IMG/VR virus record: IMGVR_UViG_3300035661_000101
Coordinates: 1-46,695 of that record
Length of the DNA: 46,695 nucleotides
Origin: a virus
Direction: 5' to 3' (one strand)
Shown here: positions 16,364-25,400 of the stretch, piece after piece
How positions within the stretch are numbered: the first letter of the stretch is position 1
Layout of the letters: each line of letters opens with the position of its first letter
The notes under the pieces: generated by a model
Database searches by the model: none
Seen by the model: only the letters and a program-made list of their open reading frames with translations
What the model was told of the DNA's origin: nothing
Program-made: the position numbers and the translations under genes

Positions 16364-17752
16364 ATGCCCGGCATCAACGATCTCCGCCGCGAACGCGCTC
16401 AACTCAACGCCCGCGTCCAAACCATCGCCAAGATGGAAGCCCCCACCGAGGACGACCTGAAAGAATTCGATTCCCTCAAGGTCGAGTTTGACCGCATCGG
16501 CGCCAACATCGAGCGCATGGAAGCCGCTGAAAAGATGGCCGCTGTTGCCGCCGTACCGGTTGGGCCCGCCCCCGCCGCTCCGGCCGCTGCCTCTGCCGCT
16601 GCCGCCGCCCCGCGTGACAAGAAGGCCGAAGGCGAACATTCCATGGCGACCTTCTTCACCTTCATTCACGCCCTGGACCAGGCCAAGGGCAACCCCCATG
16701 TGGCCCGCTCCGAGGTGGTGTCTCGGCTGAAGGTCCGCGACGACGTGAAGGCGTCCGTTGCTTCCGCGTTCGAGCAGTCCATCTCCATGGCCATGAACAC
16801 CGAATCCGCATCGGGCGGCGGCGTGCTGGTCCCCACCATGCTGGCGCAAAACGTCATTGGCTACCTGTTCCCGTCCGCTGTCGTGCGCAACACCAACGGC
16901 GGCCCAATGGAAATCCCGATGCCGAATGGCAATCTGGACATCGGCCGCATTTCCAGCGCCCCCACTGGCAGCTACACCGGTCGCAATGCCGCCGTGGGCG
17001 TGACCAGCGCGGGAACGGACAAGGTGACGCTGAAGGCCAAGAAGCTGACCGGCCTGATTCCGCTGGCGAAGGACTTGCTACGCATGTCCGGCGTGTATCC
17101 CTCTGTGGACGCCATCCTGACCAACGTCCTGGGCAATTCCATGTCCGTCGCTGCGGACATCGGCATGATTCGCGGCGACGGCACCGGCAACAATATCAAG
17201 GGCCTCCGCTATTGGGCGCCCGACGGCAACGTCCTGAACGCTACCGTCCTGACGGGCAAGAGCACGGCAGACGGTACGTTGCAGCAAGCCATCCGCTCCG
17301 ATTTCTCCCGCCTGAAGCTGGCCCTGCGGCGCCAGAACGTCGCCATGACCCGCCCGGCCTACCTGATGCACCCGGACTCCTTCGAGTACCTGGCCGCGCT
17401 CCAGACCACGACCGGCGCGAAGGTGTTCCCGGAAGTTGAGGCGGAAGGCCGTTTCGGTCAAATCCCCATCGGCATCACCACTCAGATTCCCACGAACCTG
17501 ACCAGCGGCGGCGCCACCTCCAACGGGTCTGAAATCTATCTGGTGGATTGGGACCACTGGCTTATCGGTACGGCCCTGCCGATGGAAGTCGCCATTTCCT
17601 ACGAGGCGTCCTACACGGATTCCGTCACCGGCAACCAGGTGAATGCGTTCGAGCGCGATGAAACCCTCATCCGCATGATCGTGGAGCACGACCTGGCCCC
17701 GATGCATGCCGTCGCCGTGGGCGTGCTGGACGGTGTGACCTGGAGCCGCTAA
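16364..17752 (+). CDS. major capsid protein, HK97 fold with N-terminal delta domain
   Basis: The protein (462 aa) begins with a charged coiled-coil delta/scaffolding domain (LRRERAQLNARVQTIAKME), an Ala/Pro linker at about 65-85, then the HK97 capsid core (GGGVLVPTMLAQNVI, LIPLAKDLLRMSG, AADIGMIRGDG). The linker region is where the upstream protease probably cleaves. ATG 16364 has GGAG eight bases upstream. A TTG at 16352 is in frame but less likely. The C-terminal NAFERDETLIRMIVEHDLAP is typical of the family. Confidence 0.95.
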   Translation: MPGINDLRRERAQLNARVQTIAKMEAPTEDDLKEFDSLKVEFDRIGANIERMEAAEKMAAVAAVPVGPAPAAPAAASAAAAAPRDKKAEGEHSMATFFTFIHALDQAKGNPHVARSEVVSRLKVRDDVKASVASAFEQSISMAMNTESASGGGVLVPTMLAQNVIGYLFPSAVVRNTNGGPMEIPMPNGNLDIGRISSAPTGSYTGRNAAVGVTSAGTDKVTLKAKKLTGLIPLAKDLLRMSGVYPSVDAILTNVLGNSMSVAADIGMIRGDGTGNNIKGLRYWAPDGNVLNATVLTGKSTADGTLQQAIRSDFSRLKLALRRQNVAMTRPAYLMHPDSFEYLAALQTTTGAKVFPEVEAEGRFGQIPIGITTQIPTNLTSGGATSNGSEIYLVDWDHWLIGTALPMEVAISYEASYTDSVTGNQVNAFERDETLIRMIVEHDLAPMHAVAVGVLDGVTWSR

Positions 17753-17769
17753 CCCGGCGCTGAAATCAG

Positions 17770-17797
17770 CCCGCCCCGAGAAATCGCGGCGGGTTTT
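17770..17797 (+). terminator. hairpin with T tract after the capsid gene
   Basis: CCCGCC pairs with GGCGGG around a twelve-base loop that can pair further, and four T residues follow. It lies between the capsid and the next small gene. Confidence 0.65.
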
Positions 17798-17817
17798 CTC
17801 ATTCTGGAGGACTGAAA

Positions 17818-17970
17818 ATGAAACAGATCAAGGTGCTGAAGCACTTCAACAGCCTGAATCCGGGCGAAATCGCCGCGTTTGAAGACGACGTGGCCGCCGA
17901 AATCATCCGTCGTGGCCTGGGTGAAGAAACCACGGCGCCCGCTGTTGATCCGAAGGCCGACAAGAAATAA
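17818..17970 (+). CDS. small acidic protein after capsid (50 aa)
   Basis: A ribosome site (GGAGG) precedes MKQIKVLKHFNSLNPGEIAA. The protein ends in a Lys-rich tail (PKADKK). Small proteins with a KVLKxFNxxxPGExAxF start are common between capsid and head-tail connector genes. Their role is unknown. It fills the space exactly between the terminator and the connector gene. Confidence 0.75.
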   Translation: MKQIKVLKHFNSLNPGEIAAFEDDVAAEIIRRGLGEETTAPAVDPKADKK

Positions 17971-17973
17971 GCC

Positions 17974-18582
17974 ATGTCTGAATTCGTGGAATTCCTGCCG
18001 AACTTCGACGAGCCGATAACGCTCCGGGAGGTCAAGGACCAATGCCGGATCGACGGGGATTTTTCCGAAGATGACGACCTGATTTCGCAGGTAATCATCC
18101 CGAACGTCCGCCAGATGGCCGAAACCCGCACGGGTTCTATCATCCGCGGCGCACGGTATGTTCAGCGCATGCAGGCATTCCCGAAGGTGGGCGGGTTTAT
18201 CGCCCTCACCCATGGCGCCGTGGTGGCGGTGGAAAGCATTACCTACGCCACCACGGGTGGCACCCGCGCAACCATGGCCAATTCCGCTTTTGAGGCCGCT
18301 GTTATCGAGCGGGAAACCCTCATTTGCCCCGTCGCCGATGCATGGCCCGACACGGGCAAGGGCCTGCGGGCCGTGGAAATCACCTACACAGCGGGGGTGT
18401 CCCTGGACGACATGGCTATCCGATTTCCGACCGTCCGCTATTGGCTGCTGCTGGCAGCAGCATGGGGTTATGACAACCGGGAAATGTTCATCAAGGCCAA
18501 GGGCGCGAACGCCTTCAACGAACTGCCGGCCGAGTACATGAACACCTTGCTTGATCCGCTGACCCTGCGGACGAGGTTCTGA
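17974..18582 (+). CDS. head-tail connector protein (gp6-like)
   Basis: The protein (202 aa) has the N-terminal pattern EPITLREVKDQCRIDGDFSE followed by DDDLISQVIIPNVRQMAE and a central beta region. It ends with helices around FPTVRYWLLLAAAWGYDNRE. This is the HK97 gp6/QLRG connector layout, a ring below the portal. The spacing of one base to the adaptor gene supports the call. Confidence 0.85.
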   Translation: MSEFVEFLPNFDEPITLREVKDQCRIDGDFSEDDDLISQVIIPNVRQMAETRTGSIIRGARYVQRMQAFPKVGGFIALTHGAVVAVESITYATTGGTRATMANSAFEAAVIERETLICPVADAWPDTGKGLRAVEITYTAGVSLDDMAIRFPTVRYWLLLAAAWGYDNREMFIKAKGANAFNELPAEYMNTLLDPLTLRTRF

Positions 18583-18583
18583 C

Positions 18584-18928
18584 ATGCCCGGTTTCACGGG
18601 GCGCGTCAAAACCGCCGAACTACAGCAGCGCAGCCTGACTCAGGATGCATTCGGCGGGCAGTCTGTGGCGTGGGCGACCATCGCCACGATCTGGTGCGAA
18701 ATCACGACGAGCGGCGGCCGGGAATTGATGGCGGCGCAAGCGCAACGCGCCGAAGTCACTCACGCGGTTATCTGTCGCTATCGGGCTGAGTTTGCCGATC
18801 CCGTAAAGGCGGCGGCGATGCGTCTGATGTACCAGGGGCGCCCGTTCAACATCCTTTCAGTGGCAAATGAGGACGAGCGCAATCAGTGGGTGTCTTTGGG
18901 ATGCTCCGAGGGCATGAGCAATGGCTAA
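18584..18928 (+). CDS. head-closure / head-tail joining protein
   Basis: The protein (114 aa) is all-beta with AELQQRSLTQDAFGGQSVAW, then ATIWCEITTSGGRELMAAQA and a MRLMYQGRPFNILSVANEDE end. This is the standard phage head-tail joining (SPP1 gp16-like) pattern. It overlaps the next gene by eight bases. Confidence 0.85.
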   Translation: MPGFTGRVKTAELQQRSLTQDAFGGQSVAWATIATIWCEITTSGGRELMAAQAQRAEVTHAVICRYRAEFADPVKAAAMRLMYQGRPFNILSVANEDERNQWVSLGCSEGMSNG

Positions 18929-19283
18929 CCCGACCCCGGAAGAGTTGATTGTGTCCTGTCTGCAAGCCGCGATTCCTGGCGTAATGGTCCGCCCCGACAT
19001 CGCCGAGGCATCCGACGCGCCGCCCTATGTCGTGTACTCGCAAGTGTCATGCCAGAACGTCACCAGTCTCCTGGGGGATTCCGGTCTATCGAATCCCTTG
19101 ATTCAAATCGACGCCTATGCCCGCACCAAGCCTGAAGTCGTGGCCCTGAAAAACGCCATCTACGACGCGATCATGGCAAGTCCCGCGCTTGCCGCTACGC
19201 CCCGATCAGACGCATCCGGGTTTGAGCCGGAGCCGAAGTTGTACCGACACCGGCAGGACTTCTCCTGCTGGGTTTATACCTGA
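18921..19283 (+). CDS. tail completion/terminator protein (DUF3168-like)
   Basis: The protein (120 aa) has EELIVSCLQAAIPGVMVRPD, a strand PYVVYSQVS, then LIQIDAYARTKPEVVALKNA, and a C-terminal YRHRQDFSCWVYT. This layout matches gpU/DUF3168-type proteins that cap the tail tube before head joining. It sits at the expected position directly before the tail tube gene. Confidence 0.8.
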   Translation: MANPTPEELIVSCLQAAIPGVMVRPDIAEASDAPPYVVYSQVSCQNVTSLLGDSGLSNPLIQIDAYARTKPEVVALKNAIYDAIMASPALAATPRSDASGFEPEPKLYRHRQDFSCWVYT

Positions 19284-19291
19284 CCAACTGA

Positions 19292-19346
19292 AGCCGCCCA
19301 CCAGCGGCTTTTTTTTACGCCCGCTTTTCGCGGGCTCTTCTTTTTT
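19292..19346 (+). terminator. two tandem terminators before the tail tube gene
   Basis: AGCCGC pairs with GCGGCT (19292-19309) followed by eight T. GCCCGC pairs with GCGGGC (19319-19335) followed by a CT-rich tract with six T. They precede the tail tube gene in the same way as the pair before the capsid gene. Confidence 0.8.
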
Positions 19347-19360
19347 GAGGCCCGCATATC

Positions 19361-20011
19361 ATGGCAACAGCAATCCGCGCACAAGGCAGTTACCTCCAAC
19401 GTGGCGCAGTCGCCGCAGCGACCCCGCAGACGATCAGCAGCATCACCGCTTCCGGCTCGCTCGCCACCCTGACCACGGCATCCGCGCATGGCCTGGCCAC
19501 CGGCTCCATCGTGACCATTACCGGCGCGACCCCGGCAGCCTACAACGGTGTTTTCACCGTCACTGTGCTGACCACGACGACCTTCACCTTTACGACCGCC
19601 TCTGCCCCGGGCGGCGCCGCGTCTGTTGTCGGCACCTACACCGCGCAGACCGTGACCTATGCGACCATCGAGGAGCCTACCGACGTGAAGCTGGGCGGCG
19701 TGTCCGTGACATCCATCGACATGACCACGCTCCTGTCCATCGCCAAGGAATCCATTGCCGGCCTGCCCGACAACGGCACGGCGGAGGGGACGTTCAACTT
19801 CACGAACGGGACCGTGCAGGCATTGGTCCGCGCCGACATGAACGCCGGCGCCACGTCGCCCTACAAGATCGTCATTCCGGGCGGCGCAACGCCCATCAAC
19901 ATCGGTTTTTCCGCCTACGTCACCAAGCTGGCCGGGCCGGATGCCAAGGTCGATGGCAAGCTGGAAATTCAGATCACCCTGAAGATCACTGGCGCCATTA
20001 CCATTTTCTGA
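19361..20011 (+). CDS. major tail tube protein with inserted beta domain
   Basis: The protein (216 aa) has a split tail tube fold. Residues 1-22 and about 105-216 form the tube (TVTYATIEEPTDVKLGGVSV; DGKLEIQITLKITGAITIF). In between, at about 25-95, lies an inserted domain of the type ISSITASGSLATLTTASAHG...GSIVTITGATPAAYNGVFTV. I know this as a small beta domain widespread in phage structural proteins (FCCH-like). It probably decorates the outside of the tail. Confidence 0.85.
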   Translation: MATAIRAQGSYLQRGAVAAATPQTISSITASGSLATLTTASAHGLATGSIVTITGATPAAYNGVFTVTVLTTTTFTFTTASAPGGAASVVGTYTAQTVTYATIEEPTDVKLGGVSVTSIDMTTLLSIAKESIAGLPDNGTAEGTFNFTNGTVQALVRADMNAGATSPYKIVIPGGATPINIGFSAYVTKLAGPDAKVDGKLEIQITLKITGAITIF

Positions 20012-20021
20012 GGCTGACGAC

Positions 20022-20351
20022 ATGAGCAACTTCAACAAGTCCAATTTCCTGGCGGCCATCAAGCCGAAGGCGCAACCGTTCGACGTGGAGGGCTTCGGCC
20101 CCGTGTCGATTTCGCAACTGACCGTGGCCGAAGTGGAAAATCTGAGGGCCGGCATGAAGAACGACGGCAACACGGACCAATTCGGCCTGCGCCTGGTGCT
20201 CATGGCTGTCGTAGATGAAGACGGCGCCCATGTCTTTGACGACACCGACCTGCCGGCCCTGCAATCCTCTGCTAACGCCACCCTTGAATCGCTGGTCGGC
20301 AAGGCCCTGGAGGTGAATGGTTTCAAGAAGGCTGACGAAAAAAACGCCTGA
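20022..20351 (+). CDS. tail assembly chaperone, short (G-type) product
   Basis: The protein (109 aa) begins MSNFNKSNFLAAIKPKAQPF and is a mixed alpha/beta domain with a charged C terminus (KKADEKNA). It sits between tail tube and tape measure, the slot of lambda gpG. The zero-frame stop lies six bases after an A-AAA-AAC slippery heptamer, giving a short product and a frameshifted G-T fusion. Such chaperones coat the tape measure during tail assembly. Confidence 0.85.
   Translation: MSNFNKSNFLAAIKPKAQPFDVEGFGPVSISQLTVAEVENLRAGMKNDGNTDQFGLRLVLMAVVDEDGAHVFDDTDLPALQSSANATLESLVGKALEVNGFKKADEKNA
20339..20345 (+). promoter_or_regulatory. programmed -1 ribosomal frameshift site
   Basis: The in-frame heptamer A-AAA-AAC (codons GAA AAA AAC) directly precedes the end of the short chaperone. 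Shifting back one base continues RLRDSPERLFRLRLALALGR into the following frame without a stop. This is the classic lambda G/GT arrangement. Confidence 0.85.
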
Positions 20352-20719
20352 GGGACAGCCCCGAGCGCTTGTTCCGCTTGCGGCTGGCGCTCGCCCTTGG
20401 AAGGCTGCCGGGTGAGATTGACGCGATGCCCTACGCGGATTTCGTGGAATTCCAGGAGTTTTACAGCCTGGAGCCATGGGGAACGAAGGTGCAAGACGCC
20501 ATGAACGCGCATCAATGCTCTGTCATGGCAAATCTGGAGCGCGACAGCAAGAGTAAGCCGGAGCCGTACAGCATCCGGGACTTTCTCCTATTCCCGCCCC
20601 CCGCGCCGGAGCCTTTCGCCGAGGTGCTGGTGGAGGGGAAAACGGCCTTGCAGTGGCGCATGATCTTTGCGGCGGAAGCGTTGCAGGCGGCGGAACAACG
20701 GAAGGCGGGCAATGGCTGA
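20346..20719 (+). CDS. T-part of the frameshifted tail chaperone (G-T fusion)
   Basis: This segment is read only after the -1 shift, joined to the upstream 20022 product, for a fusion of about 230 aa. It is helical (MPYADFVEFQEFYSLEPWGT) with a Pro-rich end (FPPPAPEPFAEV). A TTG at 20369 could start it alone, but there is no ribosome site. Its stop overlaps the ATG of the next gene (20712). In related phages the T domain contacts the tail tube while the G domain binds the tape measure. Confidence 0.8.
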
Positions 20720-21257
20720 TACGCAGAACATCACCGGCATGGATGCGCTATTCCAGGCCCTGCAAGAGCTACCGCAGAAGCTGGAGCAGAAGTATTTGCG
20801 CAAAGCGGTAGCCTCTGCCGGCGTTGTCATTCGCAACGAGGCCCGTAACCGTGCCCCGGTCTATACCGGCCCGGCAGAGCAAGGCCACCCGCCCCCCGGA
20901 ACGCTCCAGCGGGCCATTTCCTACGGGCGCAACAATCGGGATTGCGCCAAGGGAAAGGAGGTCGGGCATGTCTTCGTCCGGCAGGCCAAGAACGGCAGCA
21001 AGGGGCAGAAGGGCGTCAAGGCCTATGGCAAATTTGACGCCTATTACGCCCTGTGGGTGGAGTATGGGCATTGGACCCGCTCGCCGAACCGCGCCAGCGG
21101 GCGGAAGGCGGCAAGGGCGGGGCATACCCTCAAGTTTGTGCCAGCAAGCCCCTACATGCGCCCCGCGTGGGAGGCCAAAGGGCAGGCGGCGCTAGATGCG
21201 CTGAAGGAGTCCCTGGCGCAGAGCGTGGAAGACGCGGCCAATGAGGCGCGGAAGTAG
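20712..21257 (+). CDS. HK97 gp10-like tail/neck protein
   Basis: The protein (181 aa) has the gp10 family pattern: GMDALFQALQELPQKLEQKY, LRKAVASAGVVIRNEARNRAP, YALWVEYGH and SPYMRPAWEAKGQAALDALK. Family members are minor neck or tail-completion proteins. The order differs slightly from phages where gp10 precedes the tail tube. The ATG overlaps the chaperone end. Confidence 0.85.
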   Translation: MADTQNITGMDALFQALQELPQKLEQKYLRKAVASAGVVIRNEARNRAPVYTGPAEQGHPPPGTLQRAISYGRNNRDCAKGKEVGHVFVRQAKNGSKGQKGVKAYGKFDAYYALWVEYGHWTRSPNRASGRKAARAGHTLKFVPASPYMRPAWEAKGQAALDALKESLAQSVEDAANEARK

Positions 21258-21267
21258 AGCCCTCAGC

Positions 21268-21696
21268 CTACGGGTTTTTGGCGGGGGGGTTTATATGGCT
21301 GCACGATTTTTCGGCGAATTGAAACTTTTCATCGTCAACAATGACGTGAGCGGGGCCGGACAGGGATTCAAACCAGCGAAATCCGACGTAGGCGCCAAAG
21401 GAATTTTTTGCATTCGCCTCTCCGCAAACGAATCTCGATGATGTCACGGAAACATTGCGGAACTGGGTTGAGTCGGGGTCAATCATCCGTTCTCGGATCG
21501 CGGTTTTTACGTCCTGAATGGGCTTGTAGGACGAGAAATACCAGTCGGCGCCAAAAATCAGAGCAACAATTGCCCCAATGACAGCGGCAATCGGAAGGAT
21601 AACCGATGCCGGCCCCCCGGAGTTGCCAGTTTTCTGGTGGTCTTGCTGTTCAGGTTGCAGGATAGTGATGGTGTTGTCGCTTTTGTCGCCGGGCAT
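21268..21696 (-). CDS. membrane-anchored accessory protein (moron) opposite to the tail operon
   Basis: The protein (142 aa) has a polar N terminus, one membrane segment (ASVILPIAAVIGAIVALIFG, about 30-49), then a periplasmic-type domain. That domain contains DPDSTQFRNV and VCGEANAKNSFGAYVGFRWF, a pattern I associate with a small bacterial exported domain of unknown function. A ribosome site (AGGA) lies upstream of its ATG. It is on the strand opposite to the tail genes and AT-richer at its edges, as expected for a horizontally acquired lysogenic-conversion or superinfection gene. Confidence 0.75.
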   Translation of the reverse strand: MPGDKSDNTITILQPEQQDHQKTGNSGGPASVILPIAAVIGAIVALIFGADWYFSSYKPIQDVKTAIRERMIDPDSTQFRNVSVTSSRFVCGEANAKNSFGAYVGFRWFESLSGPAHVIVDDEKFQFAEKSCSHINPPAKNP

Positions 21697-21743
21697 GTTT
21701 TATCCTTTTGATTTTCCCGCTTCGGCGGTTTTTTTGCGGGCGG

Positions 21744-21986
21744 TCAGTCTGGGGCTTCTGGCGATGCAATTATCTTCTCAGCATCGGAAAGCAATCTCTC
21801 GAGCTTCGCGCGGATTTCGTCCCAGTCTTTGGTGCGGGTTGGGTGGGCGACGAAGCTAGACTGAAGCCGGGCCACGATCTCGGCATGAAGGGATCTGGAC
21901 CCTGCCTTTGCGCTCTCCTCAAGGGCCGACCGAAGCTCAGGCGCCATACGGAGGGGGTATGGTTGGACTTGGTGTTTGTCGTTCAT
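21744..21986 (-). CDS. Arc-like ribbon-helix-helix repressor
   Basis: The protein (80 aa) starts MNDKHQVQPYPLRMAPELRS. VQPYPLRM forms the DNA-contacting strand. PELRSALEESAKAGSRSLHAE and EIVARL form the two helices of the Arc/Mnt fold. The C-terminal helix is charged. An upstream in-frame ATG at 22103 would run through the operator region and is not favoured. It faces a short Rha/Ant-like gene across a segment with repeated GACTCT boxes, so it probably represses one or both promoters there. Confidence 0.85.
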   Translation of the reverse strand: MNDKHQVQPYPLRMAPELRSALEESAKAGSRSLHAEIVARLQSSFVAHPTRTKDWDEIRAKLERLLSDAEKIIASPEAPD

Positions 21987-22007
21987 GCGGTGATTGTCTC
22001 TCTCTTT

Positions 22008-22061
22008 TTGACTCTTTGGAAAGAATCCATTTGACTCTGAGTTAAAAAGAGTCCGTAGTTT
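22008..22061. promoter_or_regulatory. operator/promoter region between Arc-like and Ant-like genes
   Basis: TTGACTCT occurs twice as a direct repeat (22008 and 22031, 23 bases apart). The second copy forms an inverted repeat GACTCT...AGAGTC (22033-22053). The second TTGACT can also serve as a -35, with TAGTTT 19 bases downstream (22056) for the rightward gene. The boxes overlap that promoter, as expected for an RHH repressor operator. Confidence 0.6.
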
Positions 22062-22105
22062 GTGTGTCGGACCTAGCCGACATGACACAAATAGGAGATT
22101 CAACC

Positions 22106-22372
22106 ATGGTGATGGGCTTCACTGGCCCGAAGGCGACGGCGGCGAAAGTTGCCTACATCAACGCCTTCAACGCCATGTCAGACCAGCTTCAGCGCCGGGA
22201 TATGGGCCTTTGGCAGCAAACGCAAGACCTGATTGCCCGCGAAGTTGGTTCGCAGGTTCGCGCTTCCTTCGGCTCGCACTTGATGCACGTCCGCAAGAAA
22301 GAGATTCCGCCGCTGAAAAGTGAGCGGTTTCGGCTGGAAAGTGAAATTCGGCCTTCTTTGCTTCACCACTAA
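22106..22372 (+). CDS. Rha/antirepressor-like protein lacking its N-terminal domain
   Basis: The protein (88 aa) begins MVMGFTGPKATAAKVAYINAF, matching the middle of Rha-type proteins, where VMGFTGKKA..K..YI.AFN is diagnostic. It continues with LIAREVGSQVRASFGSHLMH and a charged end resembling P22-type Ant C termini. The first part of a normal Rha protein is absent. AGGAG eight bases upstream supports ATG 22106. An in-frame ATG at 22082 adds eight residues. Paired with the Arc-like repressor it resembles a pared-down immI switch. Confidence 0.65.
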   Translation: MVMGFTGPKATAAKVAYINAFNAMSDQLQRRDMGLWQQTQDLIAREVGSQVRASFGSHLMHVRKKEIPPLKSERFRLESEIRPSLLHH

Positions 22373-22373
22373 G

Positions 22374-22391
22374 CCGCCCTCGGGCGGTTTT
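22374..22391 (+). terminator. hairpin with T tract before the tape measure gene
   Basis: CCGCCC pairs with GGGCGG across a two-base gap (5 bp with a four-base loop), followed by TTTT. It closes the inserted switch and lies just before the tape measure ribosome site. Confidence 0.65.
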
Positions 22392-22412
22392 CTCATTTCT
22401 GGACACTGAAAA

Positions 22413-25400
22413 ATGGCCGCAGCCCTCGGATCGCTGGTTGTTTCGCTCGAGGCGAACATGGCGAAATTCTCGTCAGACATGGGCAACGCCCGCGCCATCG
22501 TTGAGCAGTCCATGAGCAAGGTAAATTCCGCCCTGGACGCCGCGAAAAATGGGGTTGAGGGGCTGTCAAGCGCCGCCAAAAGCATGGGCATGGCCTTCCT
22601 GGGGATTTCTGCCGGAGCGGGCATGTCCCAGATAAAGGATCAGATCGACGGCGTGATTTCGTCGGCAGCCGGGCTTAAGCACCTGTCGCAAATGACCGGC
22701 GCCAGTGTTGAGAATCTCTCCGCGCTTGCCGGGGTGGCCCGCATGTCCGGCTCCAGCATGGAAATGGTGCAAGGCTCCATCATCAAGCTGGACAAGGCCT
22801 TGATGGGCGCGGATGACGCATCCAAGGGTGCCGGCGCCGCACTGGATTTCATCGGCCTTAAAGCGTCTGACCTGAAAAAGATGGACCCCGCGCAGGCTAT
22901 GAAAGCCATTGCGGACGCGCTGAACCAATTCGACGACAAGGGGCCGGGCAAGGCCGCTATCGCCATGGCCATCTTCGGCAAGACGGGCGCGGAAGCCCTG
23001 GCCATGATGAAGGCCCTGGCGGAACAAGAGGGCCTCAGCGCGACCATGACCAAGGCGCAGGCTGACGAGGCGGACAAGTACGAAAAATCCCTGGTAAAGC
23101 TGGGGGCGGGCAAGAACGCCCTGTACAAGAGCATCGCCTTTGAACTCCTGCCGGCTGAACAGTTGTTCGTGGATTCTCTTCTCGGCGCCAAGAAGGGCGC
23201 AGGCGAGGCCAAGAGCGAAATTCAGACGCTGATTGCGGACGGCAACCTAAAGCAATGGGGAGTGGATGCCGCGCAATCCGCCGCGTCGTTTGTCTCTGGC
23301 AGCGTGGCGGCCGTCAAGTCCCTGAAAGACCACAAGGACGCGGCGGAAGCCGTGGCCCTGGCCTATGGCTCCTGGAAAATCAGCTCATGGCTGGCCCCGG
23401 TCATGATTGAGGCAGCCAAGGGGATAGCCTCGAATATTGCGCTTGCCGCCTCATTTTTCACGACGCGGTTTGCGGCGGAGGCTGCCGCCGCGAAGTTGGC
23501 GGAAGAGGCAAACGCCGTGCTGGCGGCAGCAAATATGCACGTCACCATGGCTCGCGCAACAGTACTGGCGGCGGAAGGCTCCGAACGGCTGGCCCTGACC
23601 ATTGGCACACTAAATCCGGCCCTGCGTGCTCAGTCCATCGCCGCCGCTGAAGCTGCCGTTGCAATGGATGCGTACGCCGTGGCATCCCGGGCGGCATCGG
23701 CGGCAGGTATCGCGGGCGGCGCCGCGAGTGGCGTGGCCGGGGTGGCTATGTCTGCGCTTGGCGGCCCCGTCGGCATTCTCACCGGCTTGCTGCTGGCAGG
23801 GGCGGGGGCGTGGTATCTGTGGGGAAACAAAGCGACGGATGCCGCGAAACAAGCGGAAGCCGCTGCAGGGAGGGTGAAAGCCGCGGATGATCTGCTTGAG
23901 CGGCTGCGCGTCAAAAAGCAATTCGGGACAGGTGACGAGGGAACGCTTCAGGCTGCGATGGATGTCGCGCAGGAAAGGATAAGCGTTCTGTCTCAGTCAA
24001 AATCTGCGGAGGCGGCAAAAGAACTGGATATTCAGCGGAAAAAAGTCGAGGAGTACCAGGCCGCAATTTACAGCCTGGAGTCGATGTCACCGGTAGCCAA
24101 AAAAGAAGACGAAAAAAAGAAAGACGCCGGCCTTTTCGAGCCAAAAGACCCCAAGGGATCAAAAGAGCAAAAGGACGACGTAGCCAAATCCCTCCTGGAA
24201 AAGGCCATGAAGGAGCAGGAGGCCATCATTGCCGGCGAAAAACAGATGCTCGCCGATCGTGAGCAGTTCCTGAAGATCGACTATGACACGGACGTAATCA
24301 ACGCCAAAGCCTACTACAGCAGCAAGCAAAAACTGATCGTTGATGAACTGGCGGCGACTCAAGCCGGCTACGCGAAGGAAATCGCGGCGCTTGAGGCGTT
24401 CAAGAAGTCACGGGAAAAGGACGGCGACAGGGTAGCCGCACAGACCCGCATTGACGAGGTAAAGGCCAAGAGCGCCGCTGCGGAAATTGCTGCCAACAAA
24501 GCCATCGCCCTGTCCTATGTGGAGCTTGAGAAAGAAAAGCAGGATATTGCAAAGTCATTCATGCTCGACGCCGAAACTGAGGCCAAGTCGTTCAAAAAGC
24601 GCACGGAAGCGCTGACCGCCTACATTGAGCTTGAACTGGCGAGCACGGTCGAAGGCAACAAGCTCCTTGAGAAGGAAGCCAAACGCCATGCCGAGGCGAT
24701 GCTGAGGGCGGAGCAATCCGACCGGCAAAAGAAGATTGCATCCGACGCTTTTATGTTGCAGAACGAGAAGAAGTTTTCTTCCCAGGTGGCCGGTTACTGG
24801 ATTGCCGCGAACGCCACGATCATGACGACGCAGCAGCACACGGCGAAGCTCACGGCGGACGCCATGGCCGCCGCAGCGCACGGGGTGGCATCAAGCATCT
24901 CCCAGGCCATCATCTACGGCAAGAATTTGGGCGAGAGCCTGAAGAATGTCGCTCTGAGCATTGCCGACAACTTCATTACGGCATTCATCGAAATCGGCAT
25001 CAAGAAGATGCTGACGGACAAGATCGCGGCCGGGGCCTTTGCCTTGGTCATTGGGGCGCAGTCTGCGGCGATGGTGGCGATGGCGTCCCTGAATGCCTTC
25101 GCCTCAACTGCAGCAATCCCGATTGTTGGCCCGTTCATGGCGCCAGAGGCTGCGATTGCCGCAGGCGCTGCGGCATCCGTGTTTGCCGGCGCGGCAACTG
25201 CAGCAGCGTCCGGCAGCGTGGCGTCTGCCCGTGGCGGGTGGGACGTGCCCGATGGTAACGACCCGCTCGCCCAGCTGCACCGGAGGGAAATGGTGCTGCC
25301 GGAAGCGCAGGCCGATGTAATCCGGGGCTTGGCCAAGAATCCCGACAACGGCCCGCAGCAATACGCGCAGAACGACGGGCGGGGCGGGAGCGGTGGCGAC

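Noticed and set aside
19274-20515. 413-codon minus-strand frame under the tail tube and chaperone genes
   Set aside because: It covers two tandem terminators and genes with clear families on the plus strand. Composition is that of a shadow.
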